Source of the DNA: Linanthus parryae
Taxonomy: Eukaryota; Streptophyta; Magnoliopsida; Ericales; Polemoniaceae
Assembly (NCBI GenBank): GCA_023055425.1
Contig: JALGPY010000003.1
Span: 25,045,001 to 25,109,000, forward strand
DNA: 64,000 bases
Direction of reading: 5' to 3'
Below are positions 11,831 to 24,315 of this stretch, piece by piece (position 1 is the stretch's first letter; every line of letters starts with the position of its first letter). The notes under the pieces were generated by a model. It saw only the letters and a list, made by a program, of their open reading frames with translations. It was not told the origin of the DNA and ran no database searches. Both the position numbers and the translations under genes were made by a program.

Positions 11831-11986
11831 AAAGAATATAGTATGATCCTGGCAGGAAAAAAATAGTGATACATAATTGACATGTAGGCTCATACCATAG
11901 TTTTATGATACTGCCCTGATATCACGAGGTATCCCTAGTATATTTAAAGTGTGAGTCAAGCAACTACTCGTCAAGGTTTGTAGGAA

Positions 11987-14010
11987 TTAGAGCATCTTCC
12001 ACAGTTGATATCAATTTTTACACCAAATTCTATATTTGATGGAGAAAAATGGTTTGGTCTCCCACAGTTAACCCTCAACAACACAATTTCACCATTTTTG
12101 GAGGAAAAGTAGCACTTTTGGTCTCACACAGTTTTCACCAATTTTACATCATATAGTTATTTCACCATTTCATAAAATTTAGTGACTGGATTTTTAGCAT
12201 TCCACAACAAATCATCAAATTTATCACCAAATCATGAATTTCATAAATGTAAAGATATAAAAAAAAAATCATTACCAAAACAATATTACAAGAAATTGCA
12301 AAATGATTAAATAACACTTCAAATAATCTAATTGACCAGTCTAATCTATTTGACCATGATCATTCCATGAGTGTGAATTCTTCTTCTTAGTTCGTATGAG
12401 ATCCTTGGTTTATCAAGTCTTGATGTCGACCTAGAAATTGAATAAATGTTGAATTAGTGATATATCCCTTGCAACCTCAGCATGCGTTACAGATGGTGAA
12501 CTTTCATAATCAAGATCTATGAGAATGTAATTAGTATCAAAAGTGTATGTGTTGAGATACTCTTATGTTCAGCTTCAAGATGCCAAAAAACTATACATCT
12601 TCAAAGAGTCAAGAAATCAACCCTTCAAGTTCAACCATGCAAGGAAGATACTTAAACTTTATGAAGAAATGGGCTAAACTGATGCACATGAATGACTCGC
12701 CTTCTCCTCCCGAAACGACATCAACGAAGGCAAAAAGAAGACTTAAAAAAGAAAAGGAACCGATGTTGCAAGAAATGATGAGTAACACTGCAAGAACCAA
12801 CGCACTTTTGGAAAAGCAACAAGTAGACTTTGTTCATATCCAACAGCGACGGGAATCACGTGCAGATTGGTAAGCATTAGGCAAGAGAAATTGGCTATGA
12901 AAAAAAAGATCAACTTAAAGCAACATGCACAAGAATTACAACAAAATGAACAAGATATCATGACTATGACAAAAGATTTCAGTAATCTTAAACCCGCACA
13001 CCTAAAAGTTTGGACTCGCAAGAAACAAGCACTTTCAGAGGGCGATAACATGCCTAGAGTAGCATGAAACTTAAACTTTGGTGCATGGACGAGTGGAGGA
13101 AGTAATGATGAATCGTATTTCCTAGAACCTCCTAGCAATAATGATCAGACGTATGCTGGACCAGATGCAAGTTATCTCAATTTCAGCTACCAAAACGAGG
13201 ATTCAATCTAGATTATCACGAAGACATGGCACGTTCCCTTATTATGTTATTTTGTTCTTCATTTCGCTTTCTTCATTTTCTTAGTTTGACTATGTATTTT
13301 ATTTTCATGTTAATAATGTGATTTATTTTCATTTTTCTTAGTTTATTATTAATGCATTGTTCTTATTGTCATTTTATTTATATTTTATTTTCTATCACTA
13401 AGATTAATTATATTAGTCGTCAAAATTAATTATAAACACTAAAATATTACATTATGGCCCTGTTTGGTATCAGCTAAAATCTAAAAAATCGGCTGAAAGA
13501 AATCTGGGTGAAAAATCCAGCTGAATTGAAAATTCAAATCTGTTTGGTATGAGCTGATGAAATGTTAGATAATCAATTGGATCCATTTGACGAAATTTAA
13601 AGGGATGTATAGTAAATTACTTGAATACACCTACTTACAAATGAACAACGATCATGCTGATGTTGAAAACCGTTAAAATTAATTTTTCTGAGATTTTTAA
13701 CTGCATAATCCACGATTTTGGAGATTCTACAATTGCATTGAGATTGTTTTAATCTGCATATTTTCAGCTTAAAATTTGTACCATAACAAACAAAATTAAA
13801 TGGAAAGGACTTATTTAATAAAAATATTATAATCCAAATTCTAAAAGATGCACTATGCCTCCAATTATATAAAAGTAATGTACAAATCTCCCCTAAACAC
13901 TAATTAAAAATTTGGTGTAGATTACACCAAATCATATTTTTACCATCAAATTAAATGGTAAAAATAGGATTTGGTGATATATGATAGGATTTGGGAGTAA
14001 TGTGGAAGAT
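11987..14010. mobile_element. PIF/Harbinger-like element carrying a NAM-associated-like ORF
   Basis: The left end is TTA followed by GAGCATCTTCCACAGT, typical of PIF/Harbinger termini with a TTA/TAA duplication. Near 13,995 the complement AGTAATGTGGAAGATATAC marks a degenerate right end. Subterminal blocks (CACCAAATTCTATATTTG, TTTGGTCTCCCACAG) recur inverted up to about 14,090, so the exact right end is uncertain. No DDE transposase is recognisable, so it would be non-autonomous. Inside, 13,455-13,795 begins CCCTGTTTGGTATCAGC and ends near GTACCATAACAAAC, and may be another small nested element. Confidence 0.5.
12565..13067 (+). pseudogene. NAM-associated / PIF ORF1-like fragment
   Basis: Two overlapping frames (12,565-12,873, then a shift into 12,867-13,067) give a lysine-, glutamine- and glutamate-rich helical protein. 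It has KKWAKLMHMNDSPSPPE, LKKEKEPMLQEMM, QEKLAMKKKINLKQHAQEL and a tail NLKPAHLKVWTRKKQAL. This composition and layout resemble the NAM-associated C-terminal region found beside PIF/Harbinger transposases and in plant GST-T3-like proteins. The frame break near 12,870 suggests decay. It is probably the non-transposase gene of the surrounding element. The assignment rests on pattern only. Confidence 0.4.
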
Positions 14011-14480
14011 ATACTACACCATTTCTCAAAAGCTACACCAAATATAGAATTTGAAGATTTTGTGTTTTTTTGTCAACGACTTTGGGAGACCTACAAAAAG
14101 ATCAGGTGATTTCCTTCCGAAAAGGCTCCTGAGTTTGCGAGTAAGAATGGGTAGGATTCCTAAATGAAAGGTTAGTTTGGCAAAAATGCTTTCAAAGTAG
14201 GGCTTAGTCAGATAGCTAAATTCATCTCAATTACCTATCCTGTAAACATATATCTCTGGCCTAGCCGGCTTCTGAGAATGACTAGCCTACTTTTATTCAT
14301 TCTTAGTTTGAGCTTTCATCTGCATCTTCTCTTTTTACCTTGTCGGTAAGTTGCTTCTGAGTTTGTTCAAATTTATTTCTTTCATTGAATGAAGCATCCA
14401 CCGATGGTCCTTGTTTTAAGCCCCCTATCCTAGTAGGGTCCCATCTTGTGTCGGCTTAAGGCTCCACCTCATGTTGGGTT
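14011..14480. other. Spacer left of the large hAT element
   Basis: No gene is visible. The last 8 bp (14,473-14,480, GTTGGGTT) correspond to the right-hand target duplication of the hAT element (52,383-52,390, ATTGAGTT). Before the insertion this sequence was therefore continuous with the FAH upstream region. Confidence 0.5.
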
Positions 14481-16799
14481 TAGGGATGGCAATCGGGCGG
14501 GTTTGGGGCATTGTCATGAAAACCCAACCCGACACAAAACCCGGAAAAACCCAAAACCCGTATGTGCCCGATAAAGTTGTGCTCGAACCCGACGATGCCC
14601 AAAAATTACATGACCGTTCATACCCGAAACCCAAACCGAACCCGAACCCGGAACCTATACACATAAACTTACACTGCATAACATGAATAATACAATTACG
14701 TAACAACTTATTTTAACAAGAAGCCGCAACATCATTCTCAAACTATACCATACATGAAGCTAGTTTAATAAGATCAAACAGATCATCTGAAGTTAACATT
14801 ACACTTTCCAAAAGTCAGACGCGCAAACTACCGAGTCCAAGAGTCAGACGCGCAAACTACCGAGTCCAAGACTTCATTGACTCAAGTTAACATTACACAA
14901 TTCTAACATGAAACAAGTGCAACAAGGGTTCAAATTCAGCAACTCCAGGAGATAGACGTGCAAACTACCGAGTCCAAGACCCTTCACCACCTGCAACAAG
15001 GGTTCTTGAAGGCAGTTTAGTTCCAGTTCGTCTTTAATGCACCAAGCTGTAAAATAGCAACTCCCTCTTTTGTGATTTTGAAAATCTGCAGTACAAGATA
15101 TCAGTTAGATAAAATAACAAAGACTACACGCAGAGAATTATACAAACCAAGGCCAAATACTTGTTAAAGACATATCTTATTCATCACACATTTGATTTCT
15201 CTATTTAAAGACACTCATAAACTAAAACTTCGGGTTCTAAATTTGACCAATGAATCAATCATCCATTCACATTCACTCGTCCATTGACAGGAATCCTAAT
15301 TACACGAAAATCAGAATCCAACATATAAGAAACGAAAACTAAGACTGCTCGCATTCAAACAAAATACAACCAATAGCAAGGTTCAAACAATCAGTTTCAA
15401 ATGTGATTGAATGAACAAAGCCAATAACACACAACTTCAGAAATTAACAATCCAACTGCTAAACATTTCAAGAAATCCAACAAGAGAAGAAACCCACAAA
15501 ATCATTGAGGTAAGCTACTTAAACAAGGGTTTCAACTGACAAACACAATCCAGAACAGTGACAATAGTGCACCGCCTTCAACCATTCTTTTGTCGCTATT
15601 CAATTGATTGAAGAAACTTCAGCACAACCAACAAACCAAGCTTTGGGAAATTACTCACCAGCTTCATCAATTACATACCTCAGATAAGACTTTCTGTTTA
15701 TACTTCCATATTTCATTGTTATATCCCAGCAGTGTACTTTTTTAGCACTCAGGAATCACTGGATCCATATTGAAGCAAGTAATTTGTGCTGAATTCTAGG
15801 TAACTCGCACAACTGAGTTTGACAAACTAAAACATACTCAAGGATTTCCTGAAAGTCGTTATTCATCTAAAAAACTTGTCTTCACACCTACCATAAAACA
15901 CAAGTTAGGACATGTACTAAATATATATATTTGGCGCATACCAGTACCTAAAACTTCTATTTCTAAGCCAAGATAAAAAATGCATATTATAAGCCCCATA
16001 CACATTCAGAACTATCACTCCATTTTCTAATCATACAACTAAATTGATTCCCTTGATAGCAAAGGGGCAAGAATGGCCTTAAGCTTCCCAATGCATATCG
16101 CATTTATGAGTGAAAAGGTTTCTAAACGTACTTAGATAAGACTTTCTGTTTGTACTTCCATTTTTCACCAATTAGACATAGACATTGAAAAGAAAAGATC
16201 ATAGACATTGGTCCCCCCCCCCCCCCCCCGCCCCACAAACATTTCATAGGCTCCAACCACTAGTCCACTACCAATTTGTATTCAAGCTCAAAACAGTGTA
16301 TCCAATAGCTTCAGAATAAAAAAGATATCAACAAAAAACATAGACCTTATTGTTCCATACATGTCTATCCCCATATATGTTTGTAGGGACAGAGAAACCT
16401 CATAGAATGAAAGTCATCATTTTAACAATCTATCAGAAGAACAGTTCCATGATAGAATAAGACCCGAAAACACCAGACCATATTAAGAGACTCCATAAGT
16501 TTCATCAACACATACCAAAACTAAAACAAAAGCGAGGTAATTAAAATCTGAACATCAGAGGGGTGTCAAGTACAGTCAATAAATACAACTCAGGAGAGCA
16601 ACACACAAACTTTATCCTTAGACAGCTCATTTACACTCTAGTACTCAATGCAACACCAATATGTAATACCATATACAAGTCAGCTAGATATATTACAAAG
16701 GGAAAGTAACCTTATTGTTCTTATAGCAAGGTGAGGATGAAGCAAAACAAGTAAAAGGTGTAGACATAAACAACCAATGTGGAGAGGAGAGGTACCTTT
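14481..16799. other. hAT-1 left subterminal region, non-coding
   Basis: This is the 3' side of the hAT-1 transposase gene. It starts with repeated AACCCGA/AAACCCG motifs up to about 14,655. The phrase CGCAAACTACCGAGTCCAAG occurs three times (two adjacent about 29 bp apart near 14,823-14,870, and a variant at about 14,960). A run of 16 C lies at about 16,213-16,228. No other gene is visible. Confidence 0.5.
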
Positions 16800-17069
16800 T
16801 CAAGGTTTCGACATAGCATCCACGTCATTTTCTTGATCACATACTCGTGGAGGAAAAGGTGGGCCCTCACACACTGTAGAATCTACATACAAGCGAAACG
16901 AATTTAGTGTGAAAGAAACATAATTTTATAAATTCAAACATCTATTATAAACAGTACCTATAATCTCATTACAAATCCAACTTTGCGAGCACATGAATGC
17001 CTCAATAGCTGTAGAATGTAGCCTGCTACGATGCTGTGAGACGACTCTAGCACCCATTCTGAACTTTGA
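16800..17069 (-). pseudogene. hAT-1 transposase, 3' part (dimerisation domain end)
   Basis: This is the downstream part of the BED-type hAT transposase, cut off from its 5' part by the copia insertion at 17,070. It encodes KFRMGARVVSQHRSRL, AIEAFMCSQSWI and NEII, the distal half of the hAT C-terminal dimerisation domain (families usually show a small-residue stretch, then RSSL, then the E-A-L-C-DW motif). The exon ends at 16,958 before GTACTG. A last exon after a TAG acceptor (16,882-16,800) encodes DSTVCEGPPFPPRVC ... DAMSKP and a TGA at 16,802-16,800. The TTTGA duplication at 17,065-17,069 marks the break. Confidence 0.75.
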
Positions 17070-18568
17070 CGAAAGTGTGTAATGTAGGTGTAAAAAAGTA
17101 TATAAATACTCTAGAAGGGGGGGTTGAAAAGAGTATGCTAGCTTTTTCCAAAACACAAGTTTTTGAAACTTAAGTAGAGTAAACTGTTGATATCTCAAAC
17201 TTTGAAAAGGAATTGAGAAGCTTAAAGATATAACAACAGAGTATAGAGGCTCCAAAGTTTTGAGACTTGAAAAGCTCCAAAGCTTTGAAACTTGCAATAT
17301 AAACTATATGTAAATGCAGCAAAAGTAAATAGCAAGAACACATAGATTTTAGAGAGTTCAGTCACAATTGGACCTAGTCTCTGCCTGAGGGATCTAATCC
17401 CTCAAGGATTCAAACACAACTTCTTATTAATCACCCAGATTTAGCCCTAGATCTCAAGCCTAAGTGAGCTACCTTACACTTATACAGCTTGTGGTTCCCA
17501 ACCTATCTAGTTACAGGCTATAACATGTTGAAACAATAAGAACCTCTTGTATTTCACTTGAACAACCAAAATACTAAGTTTAGTGAGTTTTTAGATATGA
17601 AGAATAAATAATACAATTGAGTGCAATAAGAAGAACTCAAAAAGGATAAGCTGTTTAAGCCTGGAAGAGTTCTTCTGAATATGAATGATCTTCAGTCTGC
17701 TGGATTTAAATTCCTGAATGATTTGAAGAGTTGTATGAAATTGATCTTCCCAGTTGGTTGCTCTCTTCAAAACCACGATCTCTGTATCTTATATTATTCT
17801 CTGCAATTCAAATTTAAGTAGCTGATCTCTGTCTGCAACTGACTTGAGAGATTTCAGGAACAGAATTCCTAAAATATCTCCTATCTGATAAGCTCCTATC
17901 AACAGCTTAATTTGAACGCATTGATAATCTATTTATAGACGTTGGAGTGTCCAACAAACCTGCAAATACTCAGCAAACAAGATCAAAACAAATAAATATA
18001 CAATCTAGCAAAAAGATCTGCTTGAACAACAGCTATTAGTTAATGAGAAACCTATGCTAGAGTTGTCTGCTGACAGTTCTGAGGTAACATATATATTCAA
18101 TCTCATGATTATATCAAGTAACTATTATAGATCACACAATAATAGACACTAATCAGCCTGTATCAAGTTCTAAGTATCACTGAATCCACCTGCATACATG
18201 AAGATGATTAGAAGAGCTTAGGAGTAAAGAGTAACTAGAATATCTCAAAGCTTTGAAGCTTTGCCTGCTAACTTCACTGGAATGAACATTGGATTCTCAA
18301 TCCAACTTAGTCCTGCAGTGATCAACTTAGAACATAGCTTGCTAAATGAAATCATATAATTAATCCATAACAACACCAAAACATAACCAAAACCTGCACA
18401 AAATCAGTTAGATAAAACATCTTATATGAACTGCTACAGTAACTCAAAAAATTGAAGCTTTGGTACTTCACAATTTCTTATGCTTGTGTTTCTGGTTTTC
18501 ATCATCAAGGAGCTAAGATCTCTGCTTGTATATTAACAACAAAATGTCCATGAGCTTCAGACTTATCA
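17070..18568 (-). repeat. Copia 3' LTR
   Basis: A 1,499-bp LTR. Read on the minus strand it starts TGATAAGTCTGAAG and ends CTTTCG; the last bases would be CA but are mutated here. The partner LTR starting at 25,823 has the expected TGAAAGTGTG edge on the + strand. The palindrome CAAAGCTTTG recurs inside it. Confidence 0.8.
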
Positions 18569-18580
18569 ATCTCCCCCTTG
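18569..18580 (-). other. Copia polypurine tract
   Basis: On the minus strand a purine run CAAGGGGGAGAT lies directly upstream of the 3' LTR. This is the usual primer for plus-strand DNA synthesis, and it fixes the element's orientation as minus. Confidence 0.75.
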
Positions 18581-19002
18581 ATGAAAGACAAAACACATTA
18601 TCTGGACACTGATATCCTGGAACTTACAATCAGTAGTAAAAAAAATCACAGAATATGAATTACAGAAATTCAGATACCACAGAATTGCATAATAACATCT
18701 ACCAGATCCATAATTTATTACAAACCATAAAACTAGATAATAAACATCCTTAACACATAAAAACTACTAAAAGCATAAAAGCATAAAACACATGACACAT
18801 AATCTTCTCCCCCTTTTTGACTTTCATCAAAAGAGTAGAAGAAATGTAGGATATGTTCAGAGTGTTTTTAAGAAAATAAGAAAAAATAACCTAAGCTTCA
18901 GGACTGAGAAGAGTAGAAAGAATAGAGATAATGGGTTCAAGGCTTTGAAGATCCTGAGGACTTTGCTTTTCCCTTGCCTTTGCCCTGAGTCTCCTCTTGC
19001 TC

Positions 19003-20778
19003 CTATTCTGAGACTTCTGCATCTTCAGCCTGTTCTTCAGTCTGCCTTCCTGGTTCTTCAGCATCCACTGATTTAGCTCTCATCTTCTCCACAACCTCAT
19101 CAATCAGCTTGTCTAGATCCGAAGCTTCCTTTTCTGCTTTCTCTGCAGCAATTTCCTCAGCATTTGCCTCATCTTCAGATTGTTCAAAGAGATCCTTTGA
19201 TGTCAGAACAACAAGAATACCTTTCTTCTTTTTCTGTTTCTTGAGAGCTTCTCCCAGAATTTCCTCTGAATCAATGTTGGTATCTCTGCTTTCTGAAGAA
19301 GGCACTTTCTCCAGATCCAAACCTTTGATGATCAGGTCAAGCTTTTTAAGCACCAACCCTTTGAACTTAGTCAGGTCATTGAATAAGTCAAACATACTTT
19401 GTCTCAAATCCTCCACACCATCTTCCAGAACCTCAACCCTATCTATAATCTGTGAGAAATCCAGATTAACATGCACCTTAGGGGTTGAAGCAGCTCTAGG
19501 TTTAATGGAATCCTTCTCCTTCAGCTCCTTCACATTCAACTATGAATAGAACTTCCACTTTCCTTTAGCAGTATACACAATCCCAATCATTTGATGAAAT
19601 GCTTCATCAACTACCCCAAAACCAGTAGTAATCTTCTCTTCAACTTCCAAAGCAATCCCAAAATGTTTGAAAAACAAAGGTAAGACATTGGCATGGGGTA
19701 GGGAGTGGTTCCTAGTCCTAGTTCCACAATAGACCATATGCTCCATCACCACAGTAGGAAGGTCTACCTCAAACCCTTGACAAATTAAATACATTAAGAT
19801 CAGCACCTTGTCTGTTACCAACTCTTTGGAATATTCTCTGGGGACAACACATCTCATGATGATTGAGAAAAAAAATTTGGCTTCACATTTAAACACAGAA
19901 TGTGCTAACTGCTTGGGTTCAGAAGTTGTTCCTTCCAAGAAAAATATTACTTTGGCTTTCTCTAGAGTTTCTTTCCTATCAGGATAGTCACCAACCTTAT
20001 ACTTACTAGGTACTCCCAAAACTTTGGAGAACACCTTGTGATCTAACCTAATGTCCACATCAGCCACTCTTGAAGTGAGAATGTATCTGTCACTGTCATC
20101 AAGTTCTTGTGCCAGATTCAAATAAAACAGTCTGGTTAACCTAGGGTAAGCTTGAGAAGGAGGGTTTAACAGACTTCCAACAGATGAGTTTCTCAAACTC
20201 TTAATGTAGTCTAAATCCAAAATGTCCAATAACTCACTACTGATCAGACTACAAAAAGAAACCTTAGATGATGCATACCCATCCATCCAAATAGTCTTAA
20301 CTTCAGAATTAACAAAACAAGATTCAAGCAAGAGGTTCTTACCAAAATTTGTGGCTTTATTGGTTTTCACTGCACTGTGCTTAACCCTCGTCTTCTCAGG
20401 GGTTGCTCCACCCTTCTTTTCTGGAGTTGCTTCTGCTTTCTTGTCACCATCCTTATTCTCTGTTGAAGATGGTACATTCTTCTTTTAATTCTCAGCAGTC
20501 ACTTCTTTCTTCTTCTTACTTGACTCTTCCCCCTGATCCTTGTTCCCTTCCTCTTTCATCACTTCCTTTGTTGCAGATTCTAAATATGACCCAACCCTTG
20601 CTTCTTCTTGAACTTCCTTCCCCTTCTTGGTCTTCTTTTTAGAAGGAGAAGTCTCATGAACATTGGTCGTGTCTTCTGATTCTGATCCATGGATGGTGAT
20701 CTTCCTGTTAGCCTTTCTCTTCACCCTCTTGTTGGAGGTCTAACCTAACTGATTGATCCTTTCTGATTTTCGCTCCAT
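19003..20778 (-). pseudogene. Third (env-like position) ORF of the copia element
   Basis: A single reading frame of about 590 codons runs from ATG at 20,778 to a stop at 19,003, interrupted by three stop codons (near 20,740, at 20,485 and at 19,540). It begins MERKSERINQLG and has a Lys/Glu-rich N-terminal part (SPSKKKTKKGKEVQEEAR). The middle resembles the plant-transposon domain found in such ORFs (RLFYLNLAQELDDSDRYILT, LDHKVFSKVLGVPSKYKVG). The C-terminal part is acidic and predicted coiled-coil (IIDRVEVLEDGVEDL, AEEIAAEKAEKEASDLDKL). SIRE-lineage elements carry an extra ORF downstream of pol in this place, often called envelope-like; its function is not established. I see no clear signal peptide or transmembrane segment. 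Confidence 0.6.
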
Positions 20779-21409
20779 TTGGGTTAGGGTTTGAGAGAGA
20801 TTTAGAGAATGGGTAGAGAGAGAGAGATAGATACGAAGAGATAGAAGTAGAGAATGAGAGAAAATAAGTCATGAGAAGAGTTTGACTAAAAGTAGGAGAT
20901 TTTCATGCAAGAAGATTTCAGAAGATTTTCAAAGATATTTGTAGATATTTTGATCAAATCTCTGAAAATTTGAAATGATTCTGTAATTATCTAAAAAGAT
21001 ATTACAAAAATTGTCATGATCCAATTTTTAAAGATAATGCAAATCCACTCATCAAAGCAGTGAAACAGTAGTTCAAAGCTTTGAGAAGTTTCAGACAACT
21101 ACAGAAACTTTAAAGCTTTGAGCCATACTTTCAAGGCTTAAGAAAGTATGATCTCAAAGCTTTGAAATCACACAGATAATACACATAGTAACTAATTACT
21201 CCCCCTAAACCAATGCATCCTTGTTTAACATACCCAATTCAAGTCGTAGGGATGCAAACCTCTGATCTGGCAGTGGTTTAGTGAAAATATCAGCTATTTG
21301 CTTAGAAGTAGAAATAAAAGATAGAACAATATCACCTTTTTATGTGTGATCTATAAGAAAATGATGTCTCACATCTATGTGCTTTGTCCTAGAATGCTGG
21401 ACTGGATTC

Positions 21410-22760
21410 TTAGAAATAGAAATGGCACTTGTATTTGTCACAGTTGATAGGCACATTTCTGAAATCATATCCAAGATCTCTTAGCTGCTGTGCAATCCAT
21501 AAAACCTGTGAACAACAAGCTCCAGCTGCAATGTATTCAGCTTCTGCATTTGATAGAGCTACTGAATTCTGCTTCTTTGAATGCCAACTTATTAATAAAG
21601 ATCCAAGAAATTGGTGGCATCCAGAAGTAGTCTTTCTGTCTACTTTGTATCCAGCAAAGTCTGCATCTGAATATCCACTCAACAAAAAGTTAGACCTTCT
21701 TGGATACCAAAGCCCCTGGTCTTTGGTTCCATTTAACTATCTAAAAATCCTTTTCACATCAACTAATTGACTTTCTTTAGGGCCAGCCTGAAACCTTCCC
21801 ACATGCACACACTAAACAGAATATCTGGTCTACTAGCAGTTAGATACTGAAGTGAATCAATCATACCTCTGAACTCTTTCTGATTTACACTCTTACCAGT
21901 TGTGTCCTTGTCTAAAGACAGTGATGAACTCATAGGGGTCTTTAAAACCTTGGACTGTGACATGTTATACTTGTTTAACAAGTCCATGGTGTACTTTCCT
22001 TGATGCATAAGAATTACTTTTATCATTTGATGCACATGAAGTACAAGAAAGAAATTCAGTTCTCCCATCAAGCTCATTTCAAATTCCCTGAACATTAGAC
22101 TTGAAAACTCTTTCGAAAGAGCATAATTAGTAGCACCAAATAGAATATCATCTACATATATCTGAACAACTAACATATCTTTTTTCTCAATCTTGATAAA
22201 AAGAGTTTTATCAACCAGACCTCCCTTAAAACTATTTTCCAACAAAAATTTTGAGAGTCTGTCATACCAAGCCATGGAGCTATCTTAAGTCCAAATAAGG
22301 CTTTGTCCAGTTTGTAAACATAATCAGAAAAAGTGTCATTTTCAAATCTGGTGGTTGAGCAAAAAAAACTTCTTCTTGTAAATAACCATTCAAAAAAGCA
22401 CATTTGACATCCATTTAGAAATTTTTTATGTGATTATGTGATGCAAATGCAAGAAGTATTCTAATAGCTTCTAACCTTGCAACAGGGGAAAATGTTTCCT
22501 CATAGTCAATACCTTCCACTTGATTGTATCCCTATGCAACCAGTCTTGCTTTGTTTCTCACAACCTTACCATATCATCAAGCTTATTTCTGAACACCCAT
22601 CTTGTTCCAATCACTGATTGATCTTTTGGTCTAGAAACCAAATTTCAAACCTTGTTTCTTTCAAACTCTTTCAGCTCATACTGCATTGAAATGATCCAGT
22701 CTGCATCTTCTAGTGCTTCTTTTGCATTTTTGGGCTCAATGAGTGATACAAAAGCACTGA
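21410..22760 (-). pseudogene. Copia reverse transcriptase and RNase H, broken
   Basis: The reverse transcriptase catalytic motif YVDDILFGATN is at about 22,158-22,126, followed by KTPMSSSLSLDKD and the LTASRPDILFSVC motif near 21,810. RNase H has YSDADFAGYKVDRKTTSG (about 21,676-21,620) and ALSNAEAEYIAA (about 21,555). Several frameshifts and stops lie between these (near 22,280, 22,400 and 21,770), and the upstream linker 22,776-23,060 is also frameshifted. The order matches copia pol, where RNase H follows RT. It cannot make an active enzyme. Confidence 0.8.
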
Positions 22761-23093
22761 ATGCACACATATTTCTCAATTGACCTCTTGTCTGAGTTCT
22801 AGTTGTTGGATCTGATATAATATTCTCAGCAGGATGATCTGAGAGATATTTGAATTTCTTTTTGGGTGTCCAAGTGTATGGACCTCCAAGGCTTTGAGTT
22901 CTTGATACAGTATAAGGAGCATCATATTTCCTGTCAATCTCAGTCTCAAGGCTTTGAGATTTTGGTTCAGCAGGGGGTTCAAGGCCTTGAGATTCTTATG
23001 AAAGTTTTTGGTGCTTAATTTTGCTCTTGCTGACTTTCTCAAGGTCTTCATCAGCCTCATATTTATTCAAACTAAGATCTGCAAAACTTTCAC

Positions 23094-23890
23094 TCAGAGA
23101 ACCATCAGTACTTTCATAAAAAAGACATGAATACTCTCCTCTACAATCTTAGATCTCTTATTGTAAACCCTGTAAGCTTTGTTGGTTTGAGAATAACCAA
23201 GAAACACACATTCATCACTTCTAGCATCAAATTTGCCAAGATTATCTTTGTCATTGTTATGCACAAAACAAGTACAGCCAAAAGGCTTAAAGTAAGAAAC
23301 ACTAGGCTTCCTGCCTTTAAACAGTTCATAAGGATTTTTCTTCAAAATTGGTCTGATCAAACATCTATTGAGCACATAGTTGGAAGTATTAACAGCTTCT
23401 GCCCACAAAAGTTTTGGCAAATTACTTTCAAGTAGCATGGTTCTAGACATGTCTTCAAGAGTCCTATTTTTCCTCTCAACTACTCCATTCTGCTGAGGAG
23501 TTCTAGGTGCAGAAAAGTTGTGTGAGAGGCCATGCTTTGCACAAAATAAATCAAAATCAAGTTGATCAAATTCCCTACCATGATCACTTATAAAAGATGA
23601 AACAAACTAATTATGTTGCACTTTGCTTTGTCACAAAGCTGGGAAATACTCAATAAATTATACTTAATACCATCAACTAAATAAACATCAGAAATTGAAT
23701 GTGCAGAATTGTTACCAACACTTCCAATACCAATTATGATGCACTTTGCTTTGTCAACAAGTGTGATTGTTCCCTCTGATTGCTCTTTGAGCTCTAAGAA
23801 TAAATATTTCTTCCCACTCATATTCCTGGAATATCCACTATCCAATATCCATTTTTGATCTTTCAAAGCTTTGGTGACATCCTGCAAAAT
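23094..23890 (-). pseudogene. Copia protease and integrase with internal deletion
   Basis: The protease part (about 23,887-23,620) has WILDSGYSRNMSG, where the copia consensus has DSGCS, and YNLLSISQLCD. It then joins abruptly, near 23,600, to the later part of the integrase core (ISDHGREFDQ near 23,580, followed by the PQQNGVVERKNRT motif near 23,490). The GAG-pre-integrase region, the HHCC zinc finger and the first catalytic Asp are therefore missing. A frameshift lies at the junction. The rest (23,450-23,094) has LPKLLWAEAVNTSNYVLNRC and ARSDECVFLGYSQTNKAYRV, the end of the integrase. It is a deletion derivative that would need enzymes in trans. Confidence 0.75.
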
Positions 23891-24315
23891 TCAATCAATG
23901 CCTTAACAAGATATTAGACCAAGTGTAAAATTTGGATTCATACTTAGATTTAACGATATTAGGTGGACTAACTCCTTTTTGAAACCCAAATCTGTTTCAC
24001 TTGTCCCTTAAGCTGATAAGGATATGTGTTGTTCATTATGTGAGGTTCTGTCCTTCTAAAGGGGAAAGTTACTTTAACATGTCCAATTTTACAACAGTAA
24101 TGACACTTTGGAGAATGTCTGCTTCCTGCTTTCACAAATGTGGTTTGGCTTTTTCTTGAAAATTTGAATTATACCCAATTCCACTTTTGTAAACGGACTG
24201 CAGACTTCCTCCTAGCATGAGACTTAACTTCTGTTCTGAGCCAGCAAAAGTTGAAAGAATTTTCTTGGATTCTTGAAGCTTACTAGTCAATGAAGTATTT
24301 TGTTGTTCTAAATCA

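Noticed and set aside
19109..19549. 146-codon plus-strand open frame
   Set aside because: It is antisense to the copia third ORF and Ser-rich only because the other strand is rich in Glu, Lys and Asp codons.
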